Below, in pieces: positions 28,801 through 37,098 of a stretch of 64,000 nt of DNA (the stretch's first letter is position 1; each line of letters opens with the position of its first letter). The DNA is taken from contig NW_019091401.1 in NCBI RefSeq assembly GCF_001949145.1, forward strand, positions 1,018,872 to 1,082,871, in the 5' to 3' direction. Under the pieces are notes generated by a model, which ran no database searches, was not told the origin of the DNA, and was given only the letters and a program-made list of their open reading frames with translations. This DNA comes from Acanthaster planci (taxonomy: Eukaryota > Echinodermata > Asteroidea > Valvatida > Acanthasteridae). A program made the translations under genes and the position numbers.

Positions 28801-31800
28801 AGTACAGAAAAACACAGAAGTCGAAGAACTACACCAACCAGTGCAAGCAAAACAGATACGCCGAAATGGCACCAAATGAAGACAGGAACACAAGCTACCA
28901 ACGCCCAACAAAGCGCAAACCAATTCCTCCAAAAAGAAACCCAAACAAATAAACATGAATATTCATATTCTTATGACAGGCTTATTTCTTGTACAGTGGA
29001 ATGCACAATCCCTCATAGACTATTAAAAGGAACTTAAAGAAGCCATTCATTCTTGGTCCACAAAACCAGATATCATTTGCATCCAAGAAACATGGTTAAA
29101 TAAAGACAAGAATTTTAGATTACCTAATTATGACATCTACCAATATGATAGAAACAACACTGGTGGTGGTGGTGGGTGTGCTCTTTTGATAAAGTGTGGT
29201 GTTGCCTTTAAAAACAAAACAAGTTCTAGCACCCCAGTAGAATTCCAAATGGGCGAAATCTTTGATGACCGCAATAACAAAATCAGCATAATTAATATGT
29301 ATTACCCATGCTCTCAACTACATGTAGATCTTGATTCACTTAACAAGATCATTGAAAAAAATGCAGATAAGCATAACTTGTGGTGACTTCAATGACCATA
29401 ACCCACTGTGGGGTAGCTCTAAACTTGACCATAATGGAAAAATTATTGATGACATCATTTCCAACAACAACAACCTGGTTTGTCTTAACACTGGTGAAGG
29501 CAGTAGAGTTACTTCATGTCACAGCCCTCTCTCTTGCATTGATATCATTGGCTTCCCCTTGTATAGCCTCCAAACACTAAACATTTCCCCTTAAGAATCA
29601 GAGAATACCTACTCATCATTTTCAACATGGTGTGGCACGCCTCTCAATGTTCAAAACAGTGAAAGATACAATCTTCATTTCTATTCTCAAACCAGGGAAC
29701 GATGCCACCAACCCTTCATCTTATCATCCTAGCTCTGACTTCCTCTCTGTCCAAATTAATTAATGGAACGTACTCCCTGCTTAACTCTCGCCTGCTCTGG
29801 TTCATAGAAACTCACAACCTTTTCAGTCAGCAACAGAGCGGGTTCCGGAAAGAACGAAGTACAAAAGATCACATTCTTCATCTCGAAGCTGAGTTTCTTC
29901 AAAATTTTCCTTGCTGTAGAATGGATAGAGTGTGTCAAACCTCTTCATTCATGTATTTTTAATGACTGTTTCAGTGCCATACAAGCCATCTTTAATCCCA
30001 TACATGTACCTCAGAATAAAATTGTCTGTGATATCTGACGTATTGATTAATTGATTTATTGCTATTTATATACATTCATATACAATAGAAATAAATAAAT
30101 AAACATCCAGCATCAAGGTAACTCTGTGACTTTTGAATGGGTTCCCGGCCACAGCGATATTCCCGGTAACGAAAAAGCTGACAGAATAGCCAAGTTAGGA
30201 ACTAAAAAATCACAGGTCGACCATCAAATTGCGCTATCTGACACTGAAATTAAGCAATGCCTAAAAAAAGACCTTGTAGATGAATGGAAAAAATCCATTC
30301 GGAATCTCAACCCGTCTAAACACTTTATTATTAATCCCTCCTTCACCTTCACAAACTGGAAAAAAGACGCCCAGAAGAAATCGCTGTTCATAGACTTCGC
30401 CTGGGCTTATGTAGAGGTCTGAAAACTTTCCTCCATTAGTGAATGCCCAGACAGCCTACATGTACGTGACATTTAAAACACTACGGATGATGTCGAACAT
30501 CTCATGCTCAAATGTAAAAAATTCACTTCCCAAAGAAAATCCCTCCAAAAGACACTCGGTTTAACAGACTTAAAATGACACTCCAACATTTACTGGGACA
30601 AAAACAATTCTGTCACCAAATACTCCAATACATCCACAACGGCAATGAACATGTAAGCATCTAACTCCTTGTATCACTTGATAATGCCTCCTGATTTTGT
30701 AGATATTGCGCATGAGCAGGAGAGGGAAGTGTCGATGGTTGGCTGGACATAGTGTTGCGTATCATCAACTGAAGGTGTCGCGGACCTGCGAAGAACCTGG
30801 CGGGGTCCAGGCCCTTAAACTGCAAGGTACATGTACATGGTCTGACCTTGTAGGGCACCAGCAACACCTGAACACTGCATGTCTGGAGGATCATTGGTGT
30901 TTCCCTCACTTCTGCCTCCATGCTTTACTGAGACCACTTTTACAGTCTTTTTTATCACTAGTCGTCTCGTGTTTTTTGCCTTTTGTTTTCTGCTAGCTCT
31001 CGTGCATCCTTGTAATCACTGTCTGAGTTTTAGTTGCTTCTCTAATGTATTGTTATGCTTTCCTATATTAGCTCATGGCATAAAGGGCACCAGACTGCTG
31101 TATATGTACATGCCATTTCACCCACAACAACCGTCAGGTATTAACATTTGATATTGACCGCTGAGAAGTGATAATGCCCACTGGCATCTGGATGCAAGAC
31201 AGTTTAATCGATTCTGATTGGTCAAGAATCTGTGACCACAAGGCTCGCCACGCGCCCGCCAAGTCCATATAAGAAGATTTTTTCGAACAACTTGCACAAG
31301 GAATACACTGTACCATAAAATGGACAGATGTGTTTGGGAAAGTGAAAGTAAAATTCTAGAACAAAATTGTTGGAAATCCATCATATGTTGACTTCTCTGA
31401 CTGAATGTGGATGTGCTGAACACTGATAATGCACTCATAATTGGCAGCGTCCGGTCTCCTGAGCCGTTTTAAGCGCATGTTTAAGATCAACCAAGCACAT
31501 ATTTATTCCCTTATTAGTATTATTTACAATGTGGCATACCTGTAGGAGAAATCTTCTGGGTATTGCTGCTGCTGTTGATGAAGGTATTGTTGCTCCTGCA
31601 GGCGCTGCTGTTCCTGCAGGCGCTGCTGTTCCTGCAGACTCCGTTGTTCCTGCAGATATTGCTGTTCCTGCAGACTCCGTTGTTCCTGCAGATATTGCTG
31701 TTCCTGCAGGCGCTGCTGTTCCTGCTGGGAGTAGCGAGGGTCCACATGCTGGAAGTCCTGCCCTGCTGTCACCATTGCACCGGTGCCACTCGGTGGCCGG

Positions 31801-32081
31801 CTGTAGTGCGTTGAGTTGTCATAGCCGTACGGCATCGAAGGGCTGTGAGGAGGTCTGGGTTGGCTCGGTGCAACATTTCGAGAGGTGGGGCTGCTCCGGG
31901 CAGGGCCAGCAGTTCGGGCTGGGCCAGCACTACCGGCTGGGCCAGCATTACGAGCAGGGCTCTTGCCTGCGGCACTACGAGCAGGGCTCTTACCAGCCGA
32001 AGTCCGGCGGGCGGGGTTTTTGCCTGCTTGCCCTTTTGGAGCTTGCTTCTTTCGGCCTTGGTTTTGCTTCTTATCTGGCAT
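7569..32081 (-). CDS. TMC gene A: complete transmembrane channel-like protein (TMC4-8 group, TMC7/5-like), 18 exons, ~1069 aa
   Basis: Eighteen minus-strand exons join in one frame (3210 nt with stop), each with AG acceptor and GT donor and matching phases. Residues 1-430 are a disordered, basic, repeat-rich cytoplasmic region. From about residue 455 the product follows the TMC core: SLELWRAPIKKIEGHFGSGV before TM1, VFCGWDYGIT (~615), TM helices in exons 6, 7, 9, 10, 11, 12, 14, 15 and 16, the family signature CWETF with YKLVIVDF (776-795), EFDIARNTMDLI, W-IGMFFAPLL and SxxCGPFRG. TMC proteins share the TMEM16/OSCA-like fold with about ten helices. Vertebrate TMC1/2 are mechanotransduction-channel subunits, while roles of TMC4-8 members vary. 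The group is inferred from the FCGWD motif. Its length exceeds most TMCs because of the N-terminus. The start is the first ATG of the first long exon. A second TMC gene lies divergently 12 kb upstream. Confidence 0.93.
8650..8911. mobile_element. putative MITE with GGTCATT..AGACATT inverted ends
   Basis: The left end is GGTCATTTGGAAGACATT. The right end, reverse-complemented, is GGTCATTAGGGAGACATT. A second internal CATTAGGGAGACATT lies at 8686-8700. It is non-coding, lies in an intron of TMC gene A, and has no clean target duplication. Confidence 0.45.
9123..9201 (-). CDS. TMC gene A exon 17 (residues 964-990)
   Basis: The acceptor is ttccacag|CTTGGC and the donor CTG|gtgagt. It encodes CLAVYYFRTVTVGRQATV and KRLKQQIAL, the post-membrane juxtaposed helix typical of TMCs. 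Confidence 0.92.
9806..10393. mobile_element. piggyBac-like non-autonomous element, TTAA-flanked
   Basis: The left end is TTAA|CCACTTCCTGCCGGGGA and the right end reads TCCCCGGCTTGAAGTGG|TTAA. That is a 17-bp inverted repeat with 15 matches, bounded on both sides by TTAA (9802-9805, 10394-10397). TTAA target duplication is the hallmark of piggyBac elements. At 588 bp and with no transposase-like frame, it must be mobilised in trans. It sits in the intron between exons 16 and 17 of gene A. Confidence 0.7.
10910..11074 (-). CDS. TMC gene A exon 16 (residues 909-963): CGPF loop and last TM helix
   Basis: The acceptor is ccccag|CATTCC and the donor CTCTG|gtaagc. It encodes PPSQDCGPFRGLNSVYEVF and the final hydrophobic stretch TTQGVVAAIVALLW. 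The SxxCGPF motif is widely conserved in the family. Confidence 0.94.
11205..11272 (+). repeat. tRNA-like sequence, probable SINE head fragment
   Basis: GGTTGAGTGGTAAGACGTCT resembles a degraded A box, and GTGGGTTCAAGTCCCTAC contains a good B box (GGTTCAAGTCC). An acceptor stem is not formed and the anticodon arm is poor, so a functional tRNA is unlikely. It lies in an intron of gene A. Confidence 0.5.
11802..11932 (-). CDS. TMC gene A exon 15 (residues 866-908): TM helix
   Basis: The acceptor is ccctag|GTGAGC and the donor ACCAA|gtatgt. It encodes LYNCKPSLRPWRVGITQT then LFYIILFIMYAICIVALGYS. Confidence 0.94.
11955..12110 (+). repeat. tRNA-derived SINE copy 1
   Basis: It contains GGCTTCGAATCCC (B-box-like), then GGATTGGGTTGATAGTCCC, ACCTGATTTTGTGG and TTTCCCCAC. 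The same series of blocks in the same order occurs on the minus strand at 46870-47055, which identifies a dispersed family. Confidence 0.6.
12590..12665 (-). CDS. TMC gene A exon 14 (residues 840-865): TM helix
   Basis: The acceptor is ccccag|GATTGG and the donor AAACAG|gtaatc. The product IGMFFAPLLMIICIIKLI leads into LLFYIKQ, a conserved transmembrane segment. Confidence 0.95.
12973..13068 (-). CDS. TMC gene A exon 13 (residues 808-839)
   Basis: The acceptor is ctccatag|GGTTGG and the donor ACATG|gtgaga. It encodes KWFASPEFDIARNTMDLI followed by QSQTYTW, matching the conserved EFDI-N-LDLIY-Q block of TMC proteins. Confidence 0.95.
13437..13534 (-). CDS. TMC gene A exon 12 (residues 776-807): CWET family signature
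   Basis: The acceptor is gatgcag|TGTTGG and the donor AGAAG|gtatgt. It encodes CWETFLGTEVYKLVIVDF and ATFFLEFIRR, the most diagnostic block of the TMC domain. Length (98 nt) and phases equal those of gene B. Confidence 0.97.
13666..13822. mobile_element. hAT-like MITE, CAGTGTTGTAGT ends
   Basis: The left end is CAGTGTTGTAGT and the right end ACTACAACACTG, an exact 12-bp inverted repeat fitting the hAT consensus start (YARNG). The flanking octamers GTGTAGAT and ATGTTGAT match at 6 of 8 positions, consistent with an aged 8-bp duplication. It is 157 bp with no coding capacity. Confidence 0.6.
14383..14455. repeat. dispersed ~75-bp foldback repeat, copy 1
   Basis: It shares CCCTTATTTCA, CACTTACT-like, GACTTGA and GAAATT-GTGACTC blocks in order with 37018-37098. 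Its two halves are also partly complementary (ATTTCACTACTTA against ATTTCACCACCTA). The function is unknown. Confidence 0.45.
14647..14749 (-). CDS. TMC gene A exon 11 (residues 741-775): TM5
   Basis: The acceptor is aagcag|GACATT and the donor ACG|gtaagc. It encodes RTFLMKATILIVLVYHWF and two cysteines (IEC, LPC) in the loop that leads to CWET. The equivalent gene B exon is 118 nt, against 103 nt here. Confidence 0.93.
15013..15155 (-). CDS. TMC gene A exon 10 (residues 694-740): TM4
   Basis: The acceptor is tccacag|ACCGAT and the donor TTCAG|gtaaca. The hydrophobic run DLAIALLVSGYNLILPYI is followed by IGYLEKYENPRVTLYF, a conserved TMC feature. Confidence 0.94.
15825..15980 (-). CDS. TMC gene A exon 9 (residues 642-693): TM3
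   Basis: The acceptor is atcatag|GAGCAT and the donor TCG|gtaagc, both phase 0. A basic segment HHRSKKRDWAFKIKWALFRL precedes the hydrophobic stretch NVLVLAIIAGASYLIFFVY. Confidence 0.94.
17287..17434 (-). CDS. TMC gene A exon 8 (residues 592-641): VFCGWD motif
   Basis: The acceptor is ctctcag|CATGTC and the donor GGCT|gtaagt. It contains FYTPKVFCGWDYGITSGS, the conserved intracellular motif used here to place the protein on the TMC4-8 side of the family. Exon length (148 nt) is identical to the equivalent exon of gene B. Confidence 0.95.
18017..18165 (-). CDS. TMC gene A exon 7 (residues 543-591): extracellular loop and TM2
   Basis: The acceptor is gcatgcag|GGTTGG and the donor CAAGG|gtaagt. 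It encodes GWFIETELYFGYYTNDTF, then the hydrophobic stretch VAYLFASGGYLLLIFVVL. Confidence 0.94.
18917..19177 (-). CDS. TMC gene A exon 6 (residues 456-542): pre-TM1 helix and TM1
   Basis: The acceptor is cttcccag|GGCTGG and the donor GGTCAG|gtaggt. It encodes GWESFKEWLYNL, SLELWRAPIKKIEGHFGSGV and a hydrophobic segment YFILLKMLLLLNIPVFIL, then an extracellular loop with an N-glycosylation sequon (NNS). In gene B an extra intron splits the same block after EVEG. Confidence 0.95.
19283..19415. repeat. 59-bp tandem duplication
   Basis: A unit beginning CAAGTCATTTTTTGGAGTTA is present at 19283, again at 19342, and partially at 19401. The first two copies are essentially identical, suggesting recent expansion. 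It is in the intron between exons 5 and 6 of gene A. Confidence 0.9.
20038..20119 (-). CDS. TMC gene A exon 5 (residues 428-455)
   Basis: The acceptor is catttgcag|GGCAGA and the donor TCATAT|gtatgt (phase 0). It encodes AEIQRLSDKKKHKSVGLF followed by KYWRYQTSY, the basic stretch before the first conserved TMC block. Confidence 0.87.
20690..20690. other. unresolved base (N)
   Basis: A single ambiguous base lies inside an intron of gene A. It does not touch an exon. Confidence 0.99.
20772..21027 (-). CDS. TMC gene A exon 4 (residues 343-427)
   Basis: The acceptor is tatgtag|GCCGAA and the donor GTCAG|gtaccc. It encodes basic KWLRKRSQKSLRRGRSMS, then MMIERILADEDSVEGRG, and ends GSLGTKRKVR. 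The unresolved base at 20690 lies in the following intron, outside this exon. Confidence 0.87.
21870..22091 (-). CDS. TMC gene A exon 3 (residues 269-342)
   Basis: The acceptor is gatcag|TTAACC and the donor CTAG|gtgagc. The product has PAFSEPETSPVVSPNDLR, a Ser-rich tract, then EDENEIIERELIAANLR and MLPSRQL, the short motif that precedes the basic linker in this and the sister gene. Confidence 0.88.
22700..22985. mobile_element. hAT-type foldback MITE with perfect 8-bp target duplication
   Basis: It begins CAAAGATCGTATAGCGCC and ends with the exact reverse complement of that 18-mer. Both sides carry GTAATAAT (22692-22699 and 22986-22993). The start CAAAG fits the hAT pattern YARNG, and an 8-bp duplication is typical of hAT. 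The pairing continues inward (left AGTAAGCGATACGTCTGCG with right CGCAGGCGTATCGCTTGCT), so most of the element can fold back. No protein is encoded. It lies in the intron between exons 2 and 3 of gene A. Confidence 0.85.
25839..26101 (-). CDS. TMC gene A exon 2 (residues 181-268): tandem SPR nonapeptide repeats
   Basis: The acceptor is tttttgcag|ACATTC, and AG|A restores an Arg codon with exon 1. The exon encodes about eight units of the form (H/Y/Q)SPR(M/L)(D/G)GR, then DEDYDPHSSYIQMGN. The donor is AAATA|gtgagt (phase 1). The low-complexity sequence looks disordered and phosphorylatable (Ser-Pro). Confidence 0.85.
26235..26360. repeat. CCAAAGNTC microsatellite-like array beside exon 2 of TMC gene A
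   Basis: Units CCAAAGATC, CCAAAGCTC and CCAAAGTTC, with some CCAAAATT variants, run for about 125 bp and end about 130 bp upstream of the exon 2 acceptor. On the minus strand the frame reads as LELWSFGS-type repeats, but this is intronic. Confidence 0.85.
27443..28673 (+). pseudogene. LINE ORF1 (gag-like, zinc knuckle) remnant
   Basis: It starts MEDEMKSDSSWVQPAQF. After an early stop at 27683 the frame continues with KVNPIKIAKALNSLGGNSVK, then VIRCFNCQ-stop-LGHVASNC (a CCHC knuckle broken by a stop) and CCRCGEQH (second knuckle), and a Ser/Thr/Pro-rich tail. At least four stops or shifts are seen. Confidence 0.8.
28948..29592 (+). pseudogene. LINE endonuclease (APE-type) remnant
   Basis: Motifs seen: VQWNAQSL, KPDIICIQETWLN, GGGGGCALLIK, ISIINMYYP, then after a frame change CGDFNDHNPLWGS and CHSPLSCIDIIGF. 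These are the conserved endonuclease blocks of APE-type LINEs. One stop (after LIDY) and one frameshift near 29385 disrupt it. Confidence 0.82.
29593..29930 (+). pseudogene. LINE reverse transcriptase, N-terminal fragment only
   Basis: FISILKPG-DATNPSSYHP and LFSQQQSGFRKERSTKDHIL are recognisable RT blocks 1-2. The catalytic central part is missing: RNase H sequence follows almost directly, indicating an internal deletion. Confidence 0.75.
29931..30422 (+). pseudogene. LINE RNase H domain remnant
   Basis: IFNDCFSAIQAIFNPI is followed by an AT-rich interruption (about 30037-30110) and then VTFEWVPGHSDIPGNEKADR. Together these are the D...D and WVPGH-GI-GNE-AD blocks of RNase H. Confidence 0.82.
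30661..31500. other. intron 1 of gene A between LINE remnant and exon 1
   Basis: No gene or clear repeat boundary was recognised. Parts may be 3' UTR of the LINE, but no poly-A tail or simple 3' repeat was found to fix the end. Confidence 0.35.
31540..32081 (-). CDS. TMC gene A exon 1 (residues 1-181): basic SPAR/AGP repeats then Gln-rich coiled region
   Basis: The exon starts MPDKKQNQGRKKQAPKGQ and passes through AGKSPAR and AGPAR repeats. It then gives repeated LQEQQ/LQEQR units (about residues 120-170) likely to form a coiled coil. The donor is TACAG|gtatgc (phase 2). A possible acceptor ttaacag|TGAGGCACC lies just upstream of the ATG, at 32090/32091, so a separate 5' noncoding exon is possible. 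The plus-strand open frame over the same bases is a shadow of the repeat. Confidence 0.8.
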
Positions 32082-33154
32082 GGTGCCTCACTGTTAAGCC
32101 ACTCCTTTCTTACATGTCATGATCTCAGTAGGCTATGGTTGGCTTGTCACCATTCTACCAAAATGACATCCTGGTTGAGGAAAAAAAATGCACCATAAAT
32201 TTTAATTCAAACACTTTCAAACTCATTAAAGCCTGACGTCCAAAACAGCGCACACAAGTTCAAAAACCTCGCCACTGCCGAAGTCACCTGTACTTTATCA
32301 CAAGAGTGCCAACTTATCATACTCCAAAAGAATGAAAGCTACCGAACACCAACGGTACACATTTCCATCTTTTGTGTAAGTCATACATCCATTAAATATA
32401 GTTTTTCTTATTAAAACTCATAATTTTCTAAGACTCATAATTTCCAAAACCAAAAGACCCATACAGAGTGGAGACATAATCTTGGACTAAAGAAAAAACC
32501 CAGAAGATCCCAATCTATTGATCAAATCCACTAGACTTCCTTTACGGGAAACAACATTTTTAAGACAAGCTGACATGTCAAAACTGCAGTATTCAAAAGG
32601 TAGAAAGAAAAAGAGAAAGAGAAAAACTAGCATACATGTACACTGAAAAAGTACCCAAAATGTTTTCACAAGTATGTTCCTTTATACAGGAACACGCATG
32701 TTCCCATTTCTCTGGTACAAACACTTTTTCTTCCTGGAAAAGTGAAACAACAGTTTGGCAAAACTTACAGCACCCAAGCATGACAATCAACAATGAAATA
32801 TTTCAGCTTTGTTCTGTTAGTGACTTGTTTGGGGTCAGAAACACAAACACAATGGTTTGCACATATATACATGTACACGTATACACAGTTGCCTATGAAG
32901 GATACGGCTGTTTTATGGGCAAATATTACGCACGCATGCACATGTATAGACTACAAAGTGCACTGTCATAACTACTATTCAATACTAAAAATAAAAAACC
33001 TGTAAGATCCAAGTCTCTTAATCATAGTTCATAACCTTTAATAGAAGGTTCACTTCTGCCTGTTGCCTATACAAAAAGAAAGACTATATTACATCTATTC
33101 ACCGTGTAGTTGGTGTCACCATTTCAGGTGTAACGGAAAACCTTGAATCCCTTC

Positions 33155-33183
33155 CAAACAAACAAACAAACAAACAAACAAAA
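33155..33183. repeat. (CAAA)n microsatellite
   Basis: About seven uninterrupted CAAA units are seen. Confidence 0.9.
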
Positions 33184-33907
33184 TTTAAAAAGGAAAACCA
33201 AAACAAGAGTTTACACTCAGTGTCAAAACAAATAGCAGCCTTCATGTACATGCACACATTATATGGCTTCAGTGGTTATGGCAAAACTGGCCAAAGTTGA
33301 GTTCTGAAATGTGTTCGACTTTTACAACTTTGCTGTAGCAAACTTTGACTATGGTACACTGTAATATCACAAATCCATGCACTTAAAAATGAACCGGTCT
33401 ACATCCATTCCAGGGATGTCCCTCTCATCCAAAGCCAGGGTCAAACCACATACAGATATCAAGAGTGGAAATTATAGCTTATATAATGTAAATTCCACTG
33501 TCTTTCCCACTGAGATATTTGTTGAATAAACACCCATGGAGAGGGAGTGCCTGCATTCCAAAGAGTGACTGACGACCCCTGGTGTGGTGGAGTCTGGTTT
33601 GGTCTCCAAACTGACCCTTAATTGGATGGACACAGGTATGGATTCACTGAAAGTTGGCTATATTTGTTCAAAAATAGTGGGAAAAGAATCCAGAGTTCCC
33701 ACAAAACCATATATCCATGTACACGTACACATGTAATACTAACAATGGTACATGTAAGTTTGACTTAATCATTGGTCGTTGTTATTCAATGGAATAAAAA
33801 AAGGAAAAAATACTCAAATTTTCAGACTCTGCCCACAACCAATAACCTGGCATTAGAATTGAGCATTTCTTTGCCTTGACCATTAATATTAAGAGGCCAA
33901 TATGCCT

Positions 33908-33978
33908 GCATGTACATGCAATGTACATGTACAAGTACATGCAATGTAAATGTACATGCAATGTAAATGTACATTTAT
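33908..33978. repeat. ACATGTA-rich tandem cluster
   Basis: Repeated CATGTACATGCAATGTA phrases of about 16-19 bp are seen. The word ACATGTA is scattered over the whole window and here forms a short array. Confidence 0.75.
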
Positions 33979-36900
33979 GCAAGCTTGTGAGCATACATGT
34001 AGGTCAGCTCTGGGAAACTCAAAATAAAAGACCCAAAAAAATCAAACCTCACATTTTCTGCACTCTCATTACCTCTGGCGTCTAAAAACAGAACGCCTCT
34101 TGTACGTTGGACCATGTGTTTTATTTCTCCATGGTTGGACTTACAGATCACAACTTGACCTGTAGTATTAAATGTTCATGCAGGGTTTAATACATTGCAA
34201 CTCTAGACAAAAATGTAATGACTACCGTACTGTGCCGTGCCATGCATCACATGACAGAAAATTTATTCTTGCAAGAAAAAAAGAAAAACAAAGGCCAACA
34301 AGGGTATGCTCCATGCACGTATATACTATGTATAAAGTACTGGTACATACATGTACATGTATGGGCAAGTCTATCGCTTAACCCTAACTCCCTAGGATGT
34401 ATGTAAAAATCATGTTGAAATCGGAGGATTTGGGATTATTAAGTATTAGGGATCTATTCCTACAACCTAGATTCAATAATCTGTTAACCACTGATAATAT
34501 ACATGTAGTCTAGACTGAAAAAGACAGACTTTATACAACTGACTTTAAAATGATACTAAACGTTGTGAGAAATACATCAAGGTACGATACACTATGCAGT
34601 CACAAGATTTGAAATCTGTCACTGCTAGTGTATTGCAGAAGAGCTGTGATTTCATCATTCCACGCATTACAATAACATGTATGGCTTTTGCCATTGTTGT
34701 GTGTTAGTGTCTTGAAGTACATGTACATGTATAAAGACATGTGTATTTTGTATCATGTTGTCAGACATCATTGTTATTTTCTGTTTTAGAAGTTATGAAC
34801 ATGTACCTGTGTACTTGTTAGTTTTTATATCAGTTTACGGTACACATGTGTGGTTAACATGGAGCCATATACATGAACATGTACATTGTACATGTAGATG
34901 TTGAAGGCTGCAAAGAAGGTTCAGGCATGTACATGTAGATTACACATACGTGTAGTTCTTGTGAGGGAACTGCTGATTCTAACAAGATCGACATCCAGGA
35001 AAAACAAATCTGATTCAACAAAAATCCAATGTAATTTTTCCAGCAGACTAGAATTTAGGGGAGAAGGACTTTGCAGAATGGACTAGAGCAAACTACTAAT
35101 TTACCAATCATACATGTACACGCATCGTTTGTAGGGTGACAAATGCTGTTATTTCAATCAGATGCCTCATCCCCAAATTTGTGGCAACATTCGCTTCTGC
35201 TATATTTTAATCAGACTATTTAACCATTATGCAAGTGCACACAGACCTACATGTACTTGTAACTAACCACAGCACTTGACAGAGCTGTAGGGGCCTACTT
35301 ACCAGAACAAAGACAATGCCCTTGGACCTTACTAAGGGTGTGTTCTTTTTTGAACAACCTTGTTTGGCTGTGGTATAACACAACCCTCAATGCCATATCA
35401 GTGTGCTAATAACTGGTACAGGTAATATTTATTTAACCATAAATTTACGTGTGTGGGACTTTATTCAAGAAAATCAGATAAGAAATCATCCATACGTATG
35501 ACAGTAAAGCTCAATATCAGCATAGAAAAACACACTGAGCTGTTACAGAGTGGTACCCGGACTCATCTGTATCAATGAGCAAACAGGATTGGGGAGGAAG
35601 GGAAATGACATTACTGTCAGTGATATGTCAGCATACTGTGGACTGTCAAATGCAAACAACCCTTCATTAACCCTCCTATGCTGATGTCACTCTTTGGGTC
35701 ACTTGGTAAACACCTCAAACATGTCAAAGAAGCACAGCTGTGTCCTGTTGTGCACTGCACCAACATGCAAGAGAGTGACCTTGGCACTTGTGCACATTTG
35801 TGCTGTAAAACCAAAGGAGGGTTAATACCTCATGAGCATACATGTAGGGTTGTGTAATGCCAAGATATGAAACAGGCCTCACCTATCAATTCTACATGTA
35901 CATGATGTATGCCCAGAAAGTGTTGGCCGGGAAGCATTTCACACATTTTATGGATCACTAAATTTTCCCTGCAGAGACTTAGCCATCAGGAAATTTAAGC
36001 ATCAACAGGTCCTAAGTAGAAAGTCAAATTAAGTGGGGGAATATATTGAAGCACCGACATATAACTTTCTTCAGACAGGTGACAGTGATGTCCAGCAAAG
36101 AGACCCCTTTCCAAACGCAAAGTGAATTATGACCTGGCAACCAGGCAGTCAGGCAAAACAAAAAATCCTGATCGATTACTCAAAACAAGAGCTGTAGTTT
36201 CCAGAAGTGATGATCAATCATGCCAGTGACATGTGGACCATCTATAGGCTAGCTGCTTGCTATGACCAATCTGCATGACTGCTAATTCTCCATCTTAAAT
36301 CTCCATCTTTACTTCCCTTACCTTTTTTTTTTAATTTCAACAGTTTTCTACAACCTTGAATAAGCAGTTTTAAGGTAATATGCACCATCTCGTCCACAGG
36401 GCAAAAAGGAACGTGCCCTGCTATAGATGCGAGCGCATGTTTGAATGAATGCATGACACTTTGGAAGTGCACAAGTTTCAACTGTGTGCTCTACAATGCA
36501 TGTTCTTTTTGTCCTGTGAACATAGGCTACACGGGGTCTTGGAGATGTCTGTGTACATGTACATGGCATATGAACATCTTTCCAGGCACGATCTTTTTGA
36601 TAGTGTATTCTCGTGGTCAGGATGACATCACTGAGTCTTGGTTCTTCTCTATGATGGGTCAATTGGTGGCTATTCCATATTTCCCACTCGAAACTCAAAG
36701 GGGCGAAAAGTGTTGTGATCTATGGGGAAAATCTGAATTATTGACTAAACTCTTATCCATTACATCAAATACCGGTATGCCTGAAATTTCACATTGCAAA
36801 TCCCTGTACAAAATAGACATAAAATTCTACCTTTGACAGGATGTGAGTGCAATTAAATGGATCAACTTCCGACCACGAGAATGGAAAAATTGAGTGATTG

Positions 36901-37017
36901 CACGCGTCAACTGATATTGCGCCAAATACTGTTATACATGATGTACACTTACACATGTACAGTATAGGGCCCTGTTTATGGGTTGAACGTACATGAGGGT
37001 ATAGCATTAGTTATCAG

Positions 37018-37098
37018 ATCCCTTATTTCATCACTTACTACTGTGAAAACCAATCTGACTTGACAATGTATCAATAAGTAGCGAAATTGGTGACTCGC
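37018..37098. repeat. dispersed ~75-bp foldback repeat, copy 2
   Basis: It is the same ordered blocks as 14383-14455 (CCCTTATTTCA, TCACTTACT, TGACTTGACAAT, GAAATTGGTGACTC), with scattered differences. Confidence 0.45.

Larger units (their letters stand above)
27443..30660 (+). mobile_element. degenerate non-LTR retrotransposon (I/Nimb-like, RNase H-bearing), antisense in TMC gene A intron 1
   Basis: In order: an ORF1 gag-like region with CCHC-type knuckles, an apurinic endonuclease region, only the first part of a reverse transcriptase, then an RNase H domain and a short C-terminal tail (DDVEHLMLKCKKFTSQRKSL-like). RNase H in a LINE points to the I group (I, Nimb and relatives). Several stop codons and frame changes and the loss of most of the RT, including its catalytic YADD block, make it non-functional. 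The 5' limit may extend upstream toward 27100 and the 3' limit is uncertain. Confidence 0.85.

Noticed and set aside
31529-32122. 197-codon plus-strand open frame
   Set aside because: It is the complement of the repeat-rich first exon of TMC gene A. The open frame is a by-product of GC-rich tandem repeats, and the minus strand joins in phase to the rest of the gene.
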